A DNA stretch of 64,000 nucleotides from Flammula alnicola. Lineage: Eukaryota > Basidiomycota > Agaricomycetes > Agaricales > Strophariaceae. The stretch lies in NCBI GenBank assembly GCA_015499995.1, contig JADNRV010000131.1, positions 1 to 64,000 of the forward strand, given 5' to 3'. This document shows positions 45,958 to 57,529 of the stretch, in pieces. The translations under genes were made by a program, and so were the position numbers. The notes under the pieces were generated by a model. It searched no databases. It was not told the DNA's origin and saw only the letters and a program-made list of their open reading frames with translations. Every line of letters starts with the position of its first letter. Positions within the stretch are counted from its first letter, which is position 1.

Positions 45958-47167
45958 TCAAGGATCGGGAGTACCTAACCACGTACGCAAGAAGTCCTTC
46001 GCTCTATCAAACTTCTCTCCCCAGATTTCTTCTGCATCTGGAGCAAAGTCGAGTAAATGCTCCATCACTTCAAATTCTATCAATTCCACAGGAATTCCGG
46101 CCCGTTCGATCACAGCCTGCATATGACACGAGTCATCCACGGGGATGGCAGAGTCGCCTGTTCCATGTAAGAGCATCGTCGGCGGCCAGCTCCAGTCAAC
46201 TCCAAGCTGTGGAAAAAGAGGGCGATGGGCTTCAGGTATCGCCCGCTCGAATTATCCCTGTACTCGAGTTCCGTCTCTGTAATAAAATCGTCTTCAAGGG
46301 TCGCGCCCAATGTATTGCTGAGGCTGGGCTCGTGCATGCCCGTATAGTAGTCAACGAAGCAACCGAGCTGGAGATATAGTGGAGGGAGATATATCCGTGA
46401 GTTGGCAGGATCACCTGTAACTGGATGGTATACGAGAGGCGAGTCAGATGTACGGGATGGAGCCCCTCTTTTAAACGGGTAAAGGTAATCTGGGAAATCG
46501 TCTCGGTTAAGAAGGTCCCGACCCATGAAGAAGACCTCATTCTTGGCTTTGAGGTAATGAAGAGTCTTTCAAGAACGTCAGCAAGATTCGTAGTTTGATT
46601 ACCGGAACAGGGTTTACTCACGAACAAGTTACCGCCCATCGCATAAAGACTGACAATAGCTTTTGGTTTCGGTGAACAGTGCATTGCAGCTAGCTGTGCG
46701 CAGAGACCTCCAGCACTAGATCCAGCGACCGCTACCATGTTCGGATTCCCTTTGAAAGTCTGCTGGGTGCCTTGGATCTCGTTCTGGGTTATGAACGAGA
46801 AAAGGTCTTGCATATCTGCAATAATATCGTGTGCAGAGGCTGGTGGCATGAGCTGGTAGTTTGCAGAAACGAAGGCATATCCGAGCGAGCGAACGCGCCC
46901 TTGATTGAGGTAAGAGATGTATCTCAAAGAATAAAAAGGAATTCACTGACTATATAACCAGGTCGGAAACCACTCCTTATTTCCAACGCTCAGACCTCAA
47001 GCGTCAAAGTAGATAACTATAGGAATGACCTACGGATCGCTCTCAGTAACAATTTCTCTCTCCCGTGGCGGTGTGGTGGTCCGTGGCAAGTAGACATCGC
47101 AATCTAGAGGGGTAGAGTCGTCAAGTCGTTTATAACATACTGTTATGGGATCTTCGAGATTATCCAT
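45958..47167 (-). pseudogene. Alpha/beta hydrolase pseudogene, paralogue of 51015-52199
   Basis: Similar over its whole length to the intact hydrolase at 51015-52199: it starts MDNLEDPITVCYKRLD at 47167, then YAFVSANYQLMPPASAHDII, AVAGSSAGGLCAQLAAMHCS, FPDYLYPFKRGAPS, FVDYYTGMHEPSLS and HGTGDSAIPVDDS. Two in-frame stops interrupt the N-terminal part (47030-47032 and 46997-46999). The second falls in the oxyanion HGGG motif, which here reads FDA-stop-GL. A one-base loss near 46250 shifts the frame before the PEAHRPLFPQL segment. The nucleophile motif GSSAGG is still there, but the gene cannot make a whole enzyme. Confidence 0.8.
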
Positions 47168-48803
47168 CGAGGTCGTTGGGGAAAGAGTTGAAGGCATTAC
47201 ACAACATGGTCTTCATTATTCGTGAGAGTGGGAGTAGATAACAGAGAAGACCACAGGTGTCGGAAGCGAGAGCTCTATCCAAGTCATAAAGGTGATAGAA
47301 ATAATGACAAGGATCTTCGACAAAATTTGGGAGACAGGCCACATGACGGGAAAAGCTGTGCGAAGGACTGCGACTCAGTTCCCCCTTCGAAACAACAAAA
47401 GGCATCACATGTCAGACGAAGCCCGAGGGAGGGCAGGGGGAGAGAGACAGACTCGAGACGCCCATTGAGTCGTTCAACCCAAGATGCATGAGTGCGGCAT
47501 TTCCGCATTGTACGAGTTGCCGAAGAACGCTGGCGACATCATGAAAATGGTTGTCCTATTGGGGGTTTCTACTGTTTATGGGTCTCCTTTGCAGACCAGA
47601 TAGAACACGGTAATATCTGTATGCATTCCAAAGTTTGGTTGGCAACGCCAAATGCAATTGCCAGATGCTTTGCTGTCGATATTGCGTCCTTGGCGGGATT
47701 TCTGATTTTTGACAGCGTGCACTGCCAATAGAATCTACATGAAACGAAAGATCAAGCTGACCAAGACAAGAGTGCCGTTCAAGAAACCAAGAAATGCCGG
47801 AGAAACCAGCAGTCAACTGGACCCAGATTACTAAGATTCGCAGAAACAGACATTATAGTCAGACACAGCAGCAGGCGGGCAAGACTTGCGCCTATTCAGC
47901 ATGACGCCATTCTATTGCTTTCCACGAATTTGTGAGGCACAAAAACAGCGGCCTTTTGCAATTGCTGACGATGAAGAAGAGTCATTGGGAGACCTGGCCC
48001 ATTCCCTTTGTACTGCTGCACTGTATTATATGACCATCTGAACCCTTGGGCATAGATTAGAATGGACATGGACAGGGTAGATTTGTTTCATACAAAAGTT
48101 GGGCGGTCCGACTTGGATTGTCCATGTCCGCACGTTCGTTGGGCTCCTTGGAAGAGATAGAAAGTCGCCGAGTCGAACAAGTTCAAGTCACGAACGAGTC
48201 GGAATGAGTGGGCCCACGGCGTTTGCCGACACATCACGGACCCACGGTTTTTGCGCGCCGTTGACTGCGGCCTCAACGTTTCTTTCATTAATATGTTTCT
48301 TCGAAGTCTTTCGAAGTCGTCGCCTTGGTCATTCAAGCTCGAAGCCAGCGCTGGCACCCGATTAAAGGATCTTCGTGGTTCTAGTGCTCTTGCTATTCTT
48401 TACTTACTAGGTCGTCGCCATACAGTCTCGCCTTGTCCTGCCTCCTGGATCGCGGGGGAATGTTGGTCAGCGCGGCCGTCACTGTCCGTTCAGCAATTAA
48501 TAACTGCACTGTATGCACAGCCGTGTCGGAGCATCTGCAGTCTAAAAATGGATTCGGAACTAGAAGGTATGCTGATGTCATTGCCCCCACCCTTTTCAGT
48601 AGCCTGACGATGCCAGACGATCCCGGATGATTGGACATCCTATAACGATTTGACTAGCAACTTCTCTCTATTCTTATCCTCGGAGCATTCGATGGGCCAA
48701 GAATCTCTCTAGGCTCATTCTGGTTCCAGCTTTGGTTTAGTATAAAGTCTGCCAAGCAATGCTGCACTGCTGCCAAAACACATCCTCAACCTCATACTTT
48801 ATT
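47168..48803. other. Intergenic region
   Basis: No supported gene. Frames at 47222-47491, 48088-48357 and 48251-48607 overlap on opposite strands and lack recognisable features. Confidence 0.45.
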
Positions 48804-49347
48804 ATGAAACTCGCCCTCTCGACGCTCGTTTCTGCTTTCTTCGTGGGCTCAGCGCTCACTCAGCGTATTGCAATCGGGTACCCCTCTGACGGAACCTCTG
48901 TCGCCGCAGGATCAAATGTCACAGTGGAGATTGACCGACCGGTATGCTCAACTATCCCTCTCGCACCTTAGATTGTCATCTTATTCGTCTTCCACAGGAT
49001 ACCTTGTCAGGCTCGACTGAAGTCGCCGTTGTAATTGCTGTAAATTCTTGCCATAATACGACCTGTATCCCACCGAACGATATTCTCGGCTCGATCCTGT
49101 ATAACGGACCTTACAATCCACAATTTCAACCGAGCGCTCCTGCCTCCAAACCTCCACACCAGAATTTCACAGTCACCATACCACCTGCAGTTGCGAAAGG
49201 CCGTGCTCAGCTTGCTGTTTTCCATGTCTCGTTAATTGGGGTAAGTCATTTTGTTTCTTTATCACGGATCAAAGACGAATAACCTTTTTCCAGGCCGGAC
49301 CTGAGCCATTCACAGAGACTCAAAACATCACATTAAATATTCTTTAA
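48804..49347 (+). CDS. Small secreted protein (Agaricomycete family), copy 1
   Basis: Three exons: 48804-48941, 48998-49240, 49294-49347. It begins MKLALSTLVSAFFVGSALTQ, a clear signal peptide, then IGYPSDGTSVAAGSNVTVEI, EVAVVIAVNSC, and ILGSILYNGPYNPQF. The C-terminal half has HQNFTVTIPPAVAKGRAQLA and VSLIGAGPEPFTE. About 145 residues with a beta-sandwich-like alternation of hydrophobic residues and several N-glycosylation sequons. I recall this as a recurring basidiomycete family of small extracellular proteins of unknown function. Copy 2 lies 600 bp downstream with the same exon pattern. Confidence 0.8.
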
Positions 49348-49941
49348 TCGTACTTCGTAGTTTCTATACGCCCATTTGGACGTTGTCTCCAGACCTTGAA
49401 TGGACAGCCTATATCGGATATTTTACCTCGTATACTGTGTTAATATTACAGTGATGGCTTTAGTTGTGTATTAGATAGTAGACTTGCCTTTATGCTCATT
49501 CTAATATGCCTAACATATGGCTTTGATAACCATCACCGATGCAGGCCGAATTACTCGCACCAGCAGCATTACGGCGTTCACTTCGGGCAACGTTTGCCGT
49601 GTTGATGGAGCACTTGACCACCTCGACCCTACTTTTGAGCCTGATAGATTCATCCTCGAGCAGTAAGTATGAACGTCAGAAGCATGTGTTCTACCTTTAA
49701 AAGTTGGTCATGAGGCCTAGGCCAGCGCGTTTATTCAGTAATAGAATCATATGTATGTACATACACAAAGCCTCGATGGTATATCCAGATCGCTAACAGA
49801 TGTGACAGGCGTACTAGCACTGGAGCAAGAATCTAGGTACCGACCTTTCGATTGCGAGTACATAAAGGGGGACGCAGCCGACTTGAAGACCGCAGCAACG
49901 TCAACCTAAACCTCTACTAACGCGGACTGCTTCGATTCCTC
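49348..49941. other. Spacer between the two small secreted protein genes
   Basis: About 590 bp with no supported frame; it presumably contains the 3' end of copy 1 and the promoter of copy 2. Confidence 0.45.
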
Positions 49942-50485
49942 ATGAAACTTTCAACTCTATTCGTCGCATCAATGTGCGCTTTGGGGGTTATGGCCCAGAG
50001 AAGCTTTCTTAAACTTCCTACCGAGGGGACCAATGTAACCCCAGGAGGGAAACTGAAGGTCCAACTCGTCCGCCCTGTATGTATACTATATTGCTCGAGA
50101 GGATGATCACAAACCCCCCAATTCCTTGTAGAATGCAATGGAAGGTTCTATAGAGGTCGGAATGGTGATTGGATTCGTCCCGTGCACCACAGCTACCACA
50201 TGCCCACCGCCTGATGGGCAGATCGGCTCTGTCTTGTTCAACGGCCATTTTAATCCCCAGTTACATGAAATTCCGGCAGAGCCTTATCAGAACTTCACGG
50301 TCACGATTCCCACTTTCACACCAGTTGGTCCAGCACAAGTGCTCACTGCTCGTTTCCATTTAATCGGGGTACGTTTATATTTTAGTTTAGAGGTCGAAGA
50401 GTAAGTAAGCTCACGTATGGGACTATTACAGGCTGGGCCAGCTCCCATTCTCGAGTTCAATAACGTGACAGTGAACGTAGTATAA
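49942..50485 (+). CDS. Small secreted protein (Agaricomycete family), copy 2
   Basis: Same three-exon structure and blocks as the gene at 48804. It starts MKLSTLFVASMCALGVMAQ, then PTEGTNVTPGGKLKVQLVRP, EVGMVIGFVPC, GQIGSVLFNGHFNPQ, YQNFTVTIPTFTPVGPAQ and FHLIGAGPAPILEF. It ends at TAA 50483-50485. The two copies have clearly diverged in sequence but keep intron positions (after the RP residues and before AGP), so the duplication is not recent. Function unknown. Confidence 0.8.
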
Positions 50486-51014
50486 GCGCGCGCTTACGGC
50501 ATTGCCAGGGACATTCTGCCGACTCATTTTATTTCTGGACCATTTCGTTACTCTTGATTATTCTTGTGGAATTAATGAATTCTTTGTGCTTCTGCAAGAA
50601 AATGTATCATCATTACACACTACTCGAGTAGTATCATTCGCAGTAGCTCTGTTACTAGCCTGCCTTTTGCCAATGTCACCTATGGCTCTTTTATTACTAC
50701 AAGTCTACATTTGGGTTTTATGAAAACCATAATCGAGACCGTAAGTCTCGAAGGCGTGCAACTAAATACGTTCATTTTTTTCCTCCAAATATCAAGAAGA
50801 AAAATGCGCGCGACAGTGCGTTTGTCCACAGGACGGCGGATACTACCGACCAAGCGGCCCGGCGATGTCAGCGAGGTCATCCGAGTTCTTCAAGTCAGTC
50901 ACCTTGATTCTGTTGTTCCATCCATCTTCTCATCTACACGATTCCCTAGATCCCTCTTCCTCTTTTATCTGAAATAAAGCATCCCCGACACGTTCGTAAA
51001 CATCTCTCGTAGTT
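50486..51014. other. Spacer upstream of the hydrolase gene
   Basis: Includes 3' DNA of the small secreted protein gene and the hydrolase promoter. A frame at 50711-50977 is not supported. Confidence 0.45.
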
Positions 51015-52199
51015 ATGGACAGCAACCAGGCCACAACATATTGTTACAAAGGGCTGCCTGGGAACCGTCCAATATACCTTGATATCTATCTACCGCGCCC
51101 GACCCCGCCAAACGATGGAACGCCGTCCGGGCTGGGTTTTCCCGTCGTGATTTATTTCCATGGTGGAGGGCTGACGGTGGGAAATAGGAAAAGCTGGTTC
51201 CCTTCATGGTTGTACAGTAAGTTACCCCATACTTCAATCCAATTATCGACACGTTTCTAAATGTGATAAAGATCGCGTTCTCTCACTCGGATACGTGTTT
51301 ATATCTGCAGACTACCAACTTATCCCGCCTGCCTCGGGGCACGATATTGTCACAGACATCCAGGATCTTTTCTCCTTCATAACCGACACCGAATTCAAAG
51401 TCACCGATCATACCTTCAAAGTACATAGAGATAAGATAGCAGTTGCGGGATCTAGCTCCGGAGGCCTTTGTGCATATCTAGCAGCCATGCATTGCTCCCC
51501 ACAGCCCGCAGCTGTTCTCAGCATGTATGGCATGGGCGGAAACTTTTTGGTACGCCCAACAGCTTTTTGCAATGGGAATTCTATTAAAAGTGCGTGCAGA
51601 GTCCTCACTACCTCAGCCCGAAGGATAAGGTCTTCTTTCGTGGTCGCGAGCTTCTCGACCCGTCCGAATTCTCAGAGTACCTGTACCCATTCAAGGAGCA
51701 AGACCCACTCCCTATCTCTGACTCCCCGCTTGATTATTATCCGCAAACGTATCGCATTCCCGGTTATCCAGCCAATCCACGCATGCTGCTCGCCCGTCTA
51801 TATCTCCAACTCGGTGTATTCCTCGATTACTACACGGGAATGCACGATCCCAGTCTCAGCGAAACTCTACATGGCATCATCAATAAGAAGGGCTACAGCT
51901 CAAAGGATTTGGAAGAAGCGATACCTGAACAGCACAGGTATCTATTTCCTCAGTTTAAAGTCAATTCCAGGTGGCCTCCCACAATGCTGTTACATGGCAC
52001 TGCTGACTCCGCTGTCCTGGTGGACGAGTCACGGCTATTGCAGGATTTATTGGAAAAGGCAGGTGTTTCTGCTGAACTCGTTGAATTTCGAGACAAGGAA
52101 CATTCCTTCGATTATGAACCGGATGCAGAAGATACCTGGGGGGAGAAATTTAATATCGTGAAAGACTTTTTATTTAAACGGCTCGGTAATGCAACGTGA
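51015..52199 (+). CDS. Alpha/beta hydrolase (hormone-sensitive-lipase-like esterase)
   Basis: Starts MDSNQATTYCYKGLPGNRP at 51015. The oxyanion motif is VIYFHGGGLTVG, the nucleophile elbow AVAGSSSGGLCAYL, the acid HGTADSAVLVDES, and the histidine DKEHSFDY. Introns fall after about 51217 and at about 51550-51600 (joining GNFL to SPHYLSPKDK). It ends at TGA 52197-52199 with about 370 residues. HGGG plus GxSxG is the alpha/beta-hydrolase fold-3 pattern, so a carboxylesterase or lipase-like activity is expected. There is no signal peptide at the N-terminus, so the enzyme is probably cytosolic. A dead paralogue is at 45958-47167. Confidence 0.85.
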
Positions 52200-52299
52200 T
52201 GTCTGGCTTTCTTAGCCTCACACTCTCATGTGAGGGTTTGATTTGACTGGGGCAAGAAGGGCTTAACATTATAAAACAGGTCCTATATTAGTAGTAGTC

Positions 52300-54600
52300 T
52301 TAATCGGTCACCATCTTCGAATTCTCCAGTGCCGCCCTTTGGCCCGTCAACTGCTGCAAGCGAGTATTATCCACAGGCGTGTGGTATCGACGAACGGCAC
52401 TCTGTTGAACACAATCTCTGAGCATCTGGGAGAACGTCTCCTTCGTGAACGCAAGGCCCTTCGCGAACTGTACGCGCTGGAAAAACTTGGGCCACGCATC
52501 CACCTTGTAGATCTCCTTGATTTCGCTCACCATCCGCTCGGGCAGCTCGTTGTCCGGAAACCCATAGTTATCGTCCAGGCGCGAGATATTCGATGAATAC
52601 GTGCGGATGAATAGATCCAAAAAGGTGATCTGGAACATCATCAAACGCAGACTGGTCTTGGAACATGCGAACGTCTTGTTCAGCCGATAGTCGCTTGCAC
52701 CTTTTTCCAAGACCTCGAGGTGCGGGACATCCTTTAATACCCAGCGAACATTACGCGTGATGACCTCTTCCAGATACTTTCCGCCGAGGAGCTCCCACGT
52801 CATAGGCGGCTTGTCGTCGATGGGAGGAAGGATGAGGACCAGCATCACAATTACGATCAGCTCTCCCATGTCCGGCGTATGCGACTTGAGCCTCGCCTCG
52901 GGACGCATAACGAACGTCCTCAGCTTCCAGGTGGCGTCATGTAGGATCGCAGGCGTCGTTGCGCAGAGACGGATGAGGAGGTGGAAGAGGTGGCAGTAAG
53001 ACACAACGGCTTTCTCGGAAGCACGGAGTAGAGTCGGTGTTTCATGGTACCGATTGGTCGTTTGCATACTATCATCGCACGACTTCATCAGCGAGACGAC
53101 GATGTTATTCATCATCCGATAAAGAACGTCGACCGTGTGATGGGGTTTCAACGGAGGGTCGAGGCGTCTGTTAGAGGGATGGCCAGATTTCTTGCTGATG
53201 TTCGCCTCCGCTGTACGAAGGGCGGTCTCAATGACAGCAAGGCGTTTCCAGACTTCGCGTTCAGACTTCCTAAAGTGCGGGCGGTTGAAAGCTATAGGAA
53301 GGAAGAAGTCAAAAGGCCGTTTCTGGATACTTTTCCGAACTTTGAAGACATCGAAAGCCTCCATACTGAGCCAGTCGAAGTCGGAGGATAGAGTACGAGC
53401 TCCAGCATCGAGCGCAACTCCCACTCCAAGTACCGTCTGCCGGAGAGACGAGCGAAGGAAGAAGCACGTCAGCTCTCGTTGACGAAGAACATGAAGAAAT
53501 GCGACTATGTCACGGAAGCGTGGGTAGGCGATTGACAGCGTGATAATACTCTCGGAAGGTAGGTGAGACGCCAATTCTCCCAGAGTGTCGTCGTTGAGTT
53601 GTTGTATTTGACAGATGGAAGGCGGTTGCAAAAGAATGGAAGGAACAGCATTAGTAGCGTTTGCTGTAGAACCAAGTGTCGTTCGGTCGTGCGGAAGGGC
53701 AGGGGATCCGTAAGGGCATATCTTGCATGTCCAGTTAGCAATCATCATGATTGTCGATATCCTTCGAGGATTAGGCCATTCGAGCCTGTGCAAAAACTGA
53801 TCTTGCGCCCGCATGTGTTTCTTTTTGTGTCCTGTTCCGGCGGAGTGAGTTTGGACCATGACTTCCTTCGCTTTGCCACTCTCCCATACTACCGCCAGCG
53901 ATTTCTGCATACTAAGGTCAGCGCACGGGCACTGGTCCTTGCATTTACAGTCTCCTGGGGGCAAATGTTGTTCTAAGTCCTGTTCCCACAGGTAGCTGAC
54001 ACAAGTAGCATCTCCGATCTCGATTGAGTCACCGTAATCTTGGTCAACCTGGCAACAATACTGTAAGACATCTATGCATCTGGAAAGACATTATAACGGA
54101 CCTTGGTACTAGAAAAGAATGTCAAGAACTGAAGAAAGAGACCTCTAAGAGTCAATGCTGGGGTATAACTAATAAATATTAACATTCAGTAATGAGGGTC
54201 AGAGAAATATTAGTGGCCAGCTTACCCTCCAGTGTATCCTCTTTGAAGATGCTCGAGAGGTTTTAATAGATCACAACAGATGTAATTCCCGTACAAGTTG
54301 GGGTGCTTAATGCCGTCTACACTAGTCGCCACTTTGGGTGGGACAGTGGGCTGTCGGTGATGAAATTGGCGACCCGTTCTTCGACTAGGAAGAAAAACGT
54401 ACCCAATTATCAGGCAGCTCAACATCGAAATGGAGCGCCAAATCCTTCCACGGTCCACTCGGCGGCGTCAACACAAGGCAGAGCTTTCTAAGGTTAGCAT
54501 CGTCAGTGAAGACGGCAACCCCAGGATATGGGTTATCCTGTAATTCTGCAAGATCTTGGTAGAGTCGAGCAAGCAGTCGACGGTTTGGAGAGATCGCCAT
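52300..54600 (-). CDS. E2-like (UBC) domain fused to F-box-like protein
   Basis: The start is taken at the ATG at 54600 (MAISPNRRLLARLYQDLAEL); the longer frame begins with TTG. Residues 1-150 form a ubiquitin-conjugating fold: RRLLARLYQDL, LTPPSGPWKDLALHFDVELP, and HPNLYGNYICCDLLKP, in which Cys91 aligns with the catalytic cysteine. ALTLRGLFLQFLTFFSS follows. After a Cys-rich stretch (CKCKDQCPC) comes an F-box-like segment (QIQQLNDDTLGELASHL), then a long helical region (SDFDWLSMEAFDVFKVRKS, FDFFLPIAFNRPHFRK). Introns join the N-terminal exons between 54470 and 53990; the C-terminal 550 residues lie in one exon. Total about 710 residues. This would place an E2-like module and a substrate-adaptor-like module in one chain. 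Whether the cysteine is active is not known. Confidence 0.75.
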
Positions 54601-55087
54601 TGCGGATACCAAGGAAGCGATACCAGCAAGCCAAAACTTGTTGGGGTGTTCCTTGAGGGATGTATCTAGCTGTTTTACTTATATACTGATCGATTGACGT
54701 CCGTTATTTGGTCTGTTTTTGGGGGTTGAATAGGAGAGTCGAGGGTTTACGGAACCGAAGTCGTCTTGTTATAGTCCGTGCGAGTCAGGCTACGTATCCG
54801 CATTGGAGGAATGACTCCAATGCGTATGCGGCGAGTGATGGACAGCTTTGAGAGGTCATTGGGAGATAGGTGACTGCCACAACATAATGAAGGTGGGTGG
54901 GTGCTATTTGGGTGCTATAGTCACTAGAAATTTGTTCAACATAAGTCCGGAGGACGATCGGAGTTTTCGCAGTATGTCGTTCCACCAGTTCCACAACTAT
55001 TTTTAGTTTCACACCCGACATGCGATCTCCACCAACATCAAGACGGACCCACAAGAGTCCAACAGAGCTCACGCGCCTTCCTCTCAA
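54601..55087. other. Shared promoter region of the E2-like and cyclin genes
   Basis: About 490 bp between two divergent genes; no other feature seen. Confidence 0.45.
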
Positions 55088-56535
55088 ATGCCAGCATCGT
55101 CGTCTCGATACTACCACCCATACTTCACACCTGCTGAGATCGAGTATCTCTCAGAGAAGCAGCGCGGAAAGCAGTCAGTCACGCAGGAGGAAAAGGTGCG
55201 ACAGAGCGCTTGCACATTCCTGGAGACGATTGGAGCGCGTGTTGGATTGTGAGTTGATTTTGGGTGGTACCTCTTGTACGACGCTAAGTGAACCATTTTG
55301 TTTTACAGCCCAAGACGAACAATAGCCACAGCCCAAGCGCTATACCACCGCTTTCACCTATTCTTTCCACGGAAAGATTTCCAGTACCACGTAAGTATGT
55401 CCTCACCTATTGTCTCACGTCCATATTATGACGACGCCCGCGCAAAGGATGTCGCCCTCGCAGCCCTCTATGTATCGACGAAGGAACATGACACGCTGAA
55501 GAAACCTCGCGAGCTGCTCGCCGTGTCCTACTCTGTCCGATTTCCAGAGCTTGCTGCAAAGTCCAAAAACCCAGGAGGAGAAGTGGACCTTGACACGATG
55601 GACCCGGCTGTAAGACTCTGGCTTCTCTTCAACGTTCAATACAGAAGCTAAATTCTAGAATAGTTGGTCGAGAACGACCGACAGCGTCTCTTGGCCGTGG
55701 AACGACTCATCCTTGAAACAATCTGCTTCAACTTTACAGCTCGGATGCCTTTCCCATATGTCATCAAGCTTGGAAAAGAGTTCAAAGGTATGCCGAGCAC
55801 TCTTTACTTGCATTATCGAATGTCATCCTCAACCGCGTCACATATAGCATCCAAGAAACTCATCAAACTCGCATGGCGGATAGCCATTGACAGGTACCTA
55901 CTTGAGACTTGGGCTGCCCATTCCCCTCCGTACTCATCGTGCTTTGCAGCTATCGGACCCTCCTTCCATTGATTTATCCTCCACACACAATGGCACTAGG
56001 GAGTATATTTGTGGCAGCTCTGCTTTTATCGTTCGAACAACCCCCATCTCCAAAACGCGATGGAGAAATATCGAGTGCCGAACTCGCCAAAACGCTGAAC
56101 ACGCACACGGGCCGAGGATGGGAAGGTCGGTACCATACCAGACCTGAGGATCTCGAAGGTGTGTCTCTAGGAGTCACCACTATGTTATTCTGAACCACTT
56201 GCGCAGATTTCGCACATACTATCCTCGATCTGCTCATCCAATACACTCAAAACCCCTCTGCCAACACCTCACCCAGTACGCCTTCCTCTCCGTCCCCAAA
56301 TCTACCCACACGGGATCGACATTATGCAGCCCAGCAGCCCCAGTACCCTTACAAAGCTGACCAGCTCATCCGATTGAAGATCGCCATGCGCGAGACGGAG
56401 CACCCGCCCCGCAGGCGGAAGCCCCTTGGCAATGCCGATCCTAGTGCGTTGTACAACAATGACAAGATTGGCCAAAATGAAGGCACGGTGCGGTTCTTGT
56501 TCTTCCCTCCGGGATTCGAGGGCGATGTGGTGTGA
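55088..56535 (+). CDS. Cyclin of the CTD-kinase type (Ctk2-like)
   Basis: Starts MPASSSRYYHPYFTPAEIEY at 55088. The cyclin box includes RQSACTFLETIGARVGFPRR, ATAQALYHRFHLFFPRKDF, a VALAALYVSTKEHDTLKKPR block and RLLAVERLILETICFNFTAR, as in the transcription-elongation cyclins Ctk2 and cyclin K/L. A second half has LAWRIAIDRYRTLLPLIYPP and IFVAALLLSFEQPPSPK. The C-terminal part includes KIGQNEGTVRFLFFPPGF, ending at TGA 56533-56535. There are about six exons. It likely partners a Ctk1-type kinase that phosphorylates the RNA polymerase II tail; the Ctk2 assignment over cyclin L is tentative. Confidence 0.75.
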
Positions 56536-56876
56536 TCGATTTGTTAGTTGGTATGTAAGATTTAAGGTGCCACTATTAACAACGAGAACGTGTCTGAATG
56601 ATGAATGGTATTAGTTACGTGCCACTGGCAAACAAATTTTACAAAAACACAAGGAACAATTCAAGTCTTCAGCGACAAGATAAGACCTTTAGCGAATCTC
56701 ATGAAGTCGGGAGCCAGACGTTGTTTCAGTCTTCTTGCCTGCGGATAGTCCTGTCTGATTACTGGCCCAAAGAAAAGGTACTCGACAATCGCTTGCGCGC
56801 AATTTCACCTCGCCTTGTCTTTATGGGAACAATTATTTAATTACAGCAGTTCCGGAAAACGAGGATATACCAAGTA

Positions 56877-57267
56877 CGACACTGTCACACTGCCTTCCGG
56901 CACTCACACTCACACTCGATCACTCACACTCACACTCGGCATTCCGGCATCCCTCCTCAAACGTCTTATGTAACATATTTATCTCTCAAATTCTAAGTCC
57001 GTTAAAACTCAACGAGGCGCGCTCCCGCGCGAAAGTTGAATATTCCCCACCCTCACCCTAACGCGAACCCTAACACGAACCTTAACCCGAACCCTAACCT
57101 AACCAACCCTAACAACCCTAACCGACCCTAACATCCTAACCTATCCTAACTTACGCCCTAACTGTGTGCCGTGGACGGCATGTTGATGCACGTGAGGTGC
57201 CGGGTTCCCGAGTGTGAGTTACCGAGTGTGAGTGTGAATGAGAGTAAGTAGCCGAGTGACAGTGTCG
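56877..57267. repeat. Interrupted inverted repeat enclosing telomere-like DNA
   Basis: cgacactgtcac at 56877-56888 is the exact reverse complement of 57256-57267. cactcacactcacactcgg at 56921-56939 pairs with 57222-57240 with one mismatch, and a similar word lies at 56901-56918. The arms flank the telomere-like repeats at 57049-57172. Confidence 0.65.
57049..57172. repeat. Degenerate interstitial telomere-like repeats (CCCTAA)
   Basis: Around fifteen CCCTAA-related words in variant form (ccctaacgcgaa, ccctaacacgaa, cttaacccgaa, ccctaacctaa, ccctaacaa, ccctaaccga, atcctaa). Fungal telomeres are usually TTAGGG/CCCTAA, so this is an interstitial telomere-like tract with all copies in one orientation. 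Confidence 0.75.
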
Positions 57268-57283
57268 AGAATGGGGAATCCTC

Positions 57284-57446
57284 CCGGAAAACCTTGAGAA
57301 TCCAGTTTTTTTTTCGAAATGCGCATGTGCACACGCGTATGCGTGATTCCCTTTTTGGGAATAGTTGGATTTGGACATGGGCTCGCGTACGCGTGTGCAC
57401 ATGCGCATTTCGAAAAAAAAAAAACTGGATTCTCAAGGTTTTCCGG
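57284..57446. repeat. 163-bp near-perfect palindrome (foldback element)
   Basis: Arms of about 60 bp (57284-57344 and 57384-57446) are reverse complements from ccggaaaaccttgagaatcc through a poly-T/poly-A run (9 T against 12 A) and cgaaatgcgcatgtgcacac. A 39-nt centre separates them. It resembles a foldback MITE or hairpin element. No target duplication was found. Confidence 0.8.
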
Positions 57447-57529
57447 AACTGCTGTTAAAAAAATCTTTAAGTTTTCCCGGTTACGCGCCTAACCATCTGG
57501 CCCGGGGCAAAGGGGAGAATGGCATTGAA

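Noticed and set aside
57151..57436. Minus-strand frames over the palindrome
   Set aside because: They cross the poly-A arm and simple repeats; the peptide is His/Ser/Thr repeat translation.
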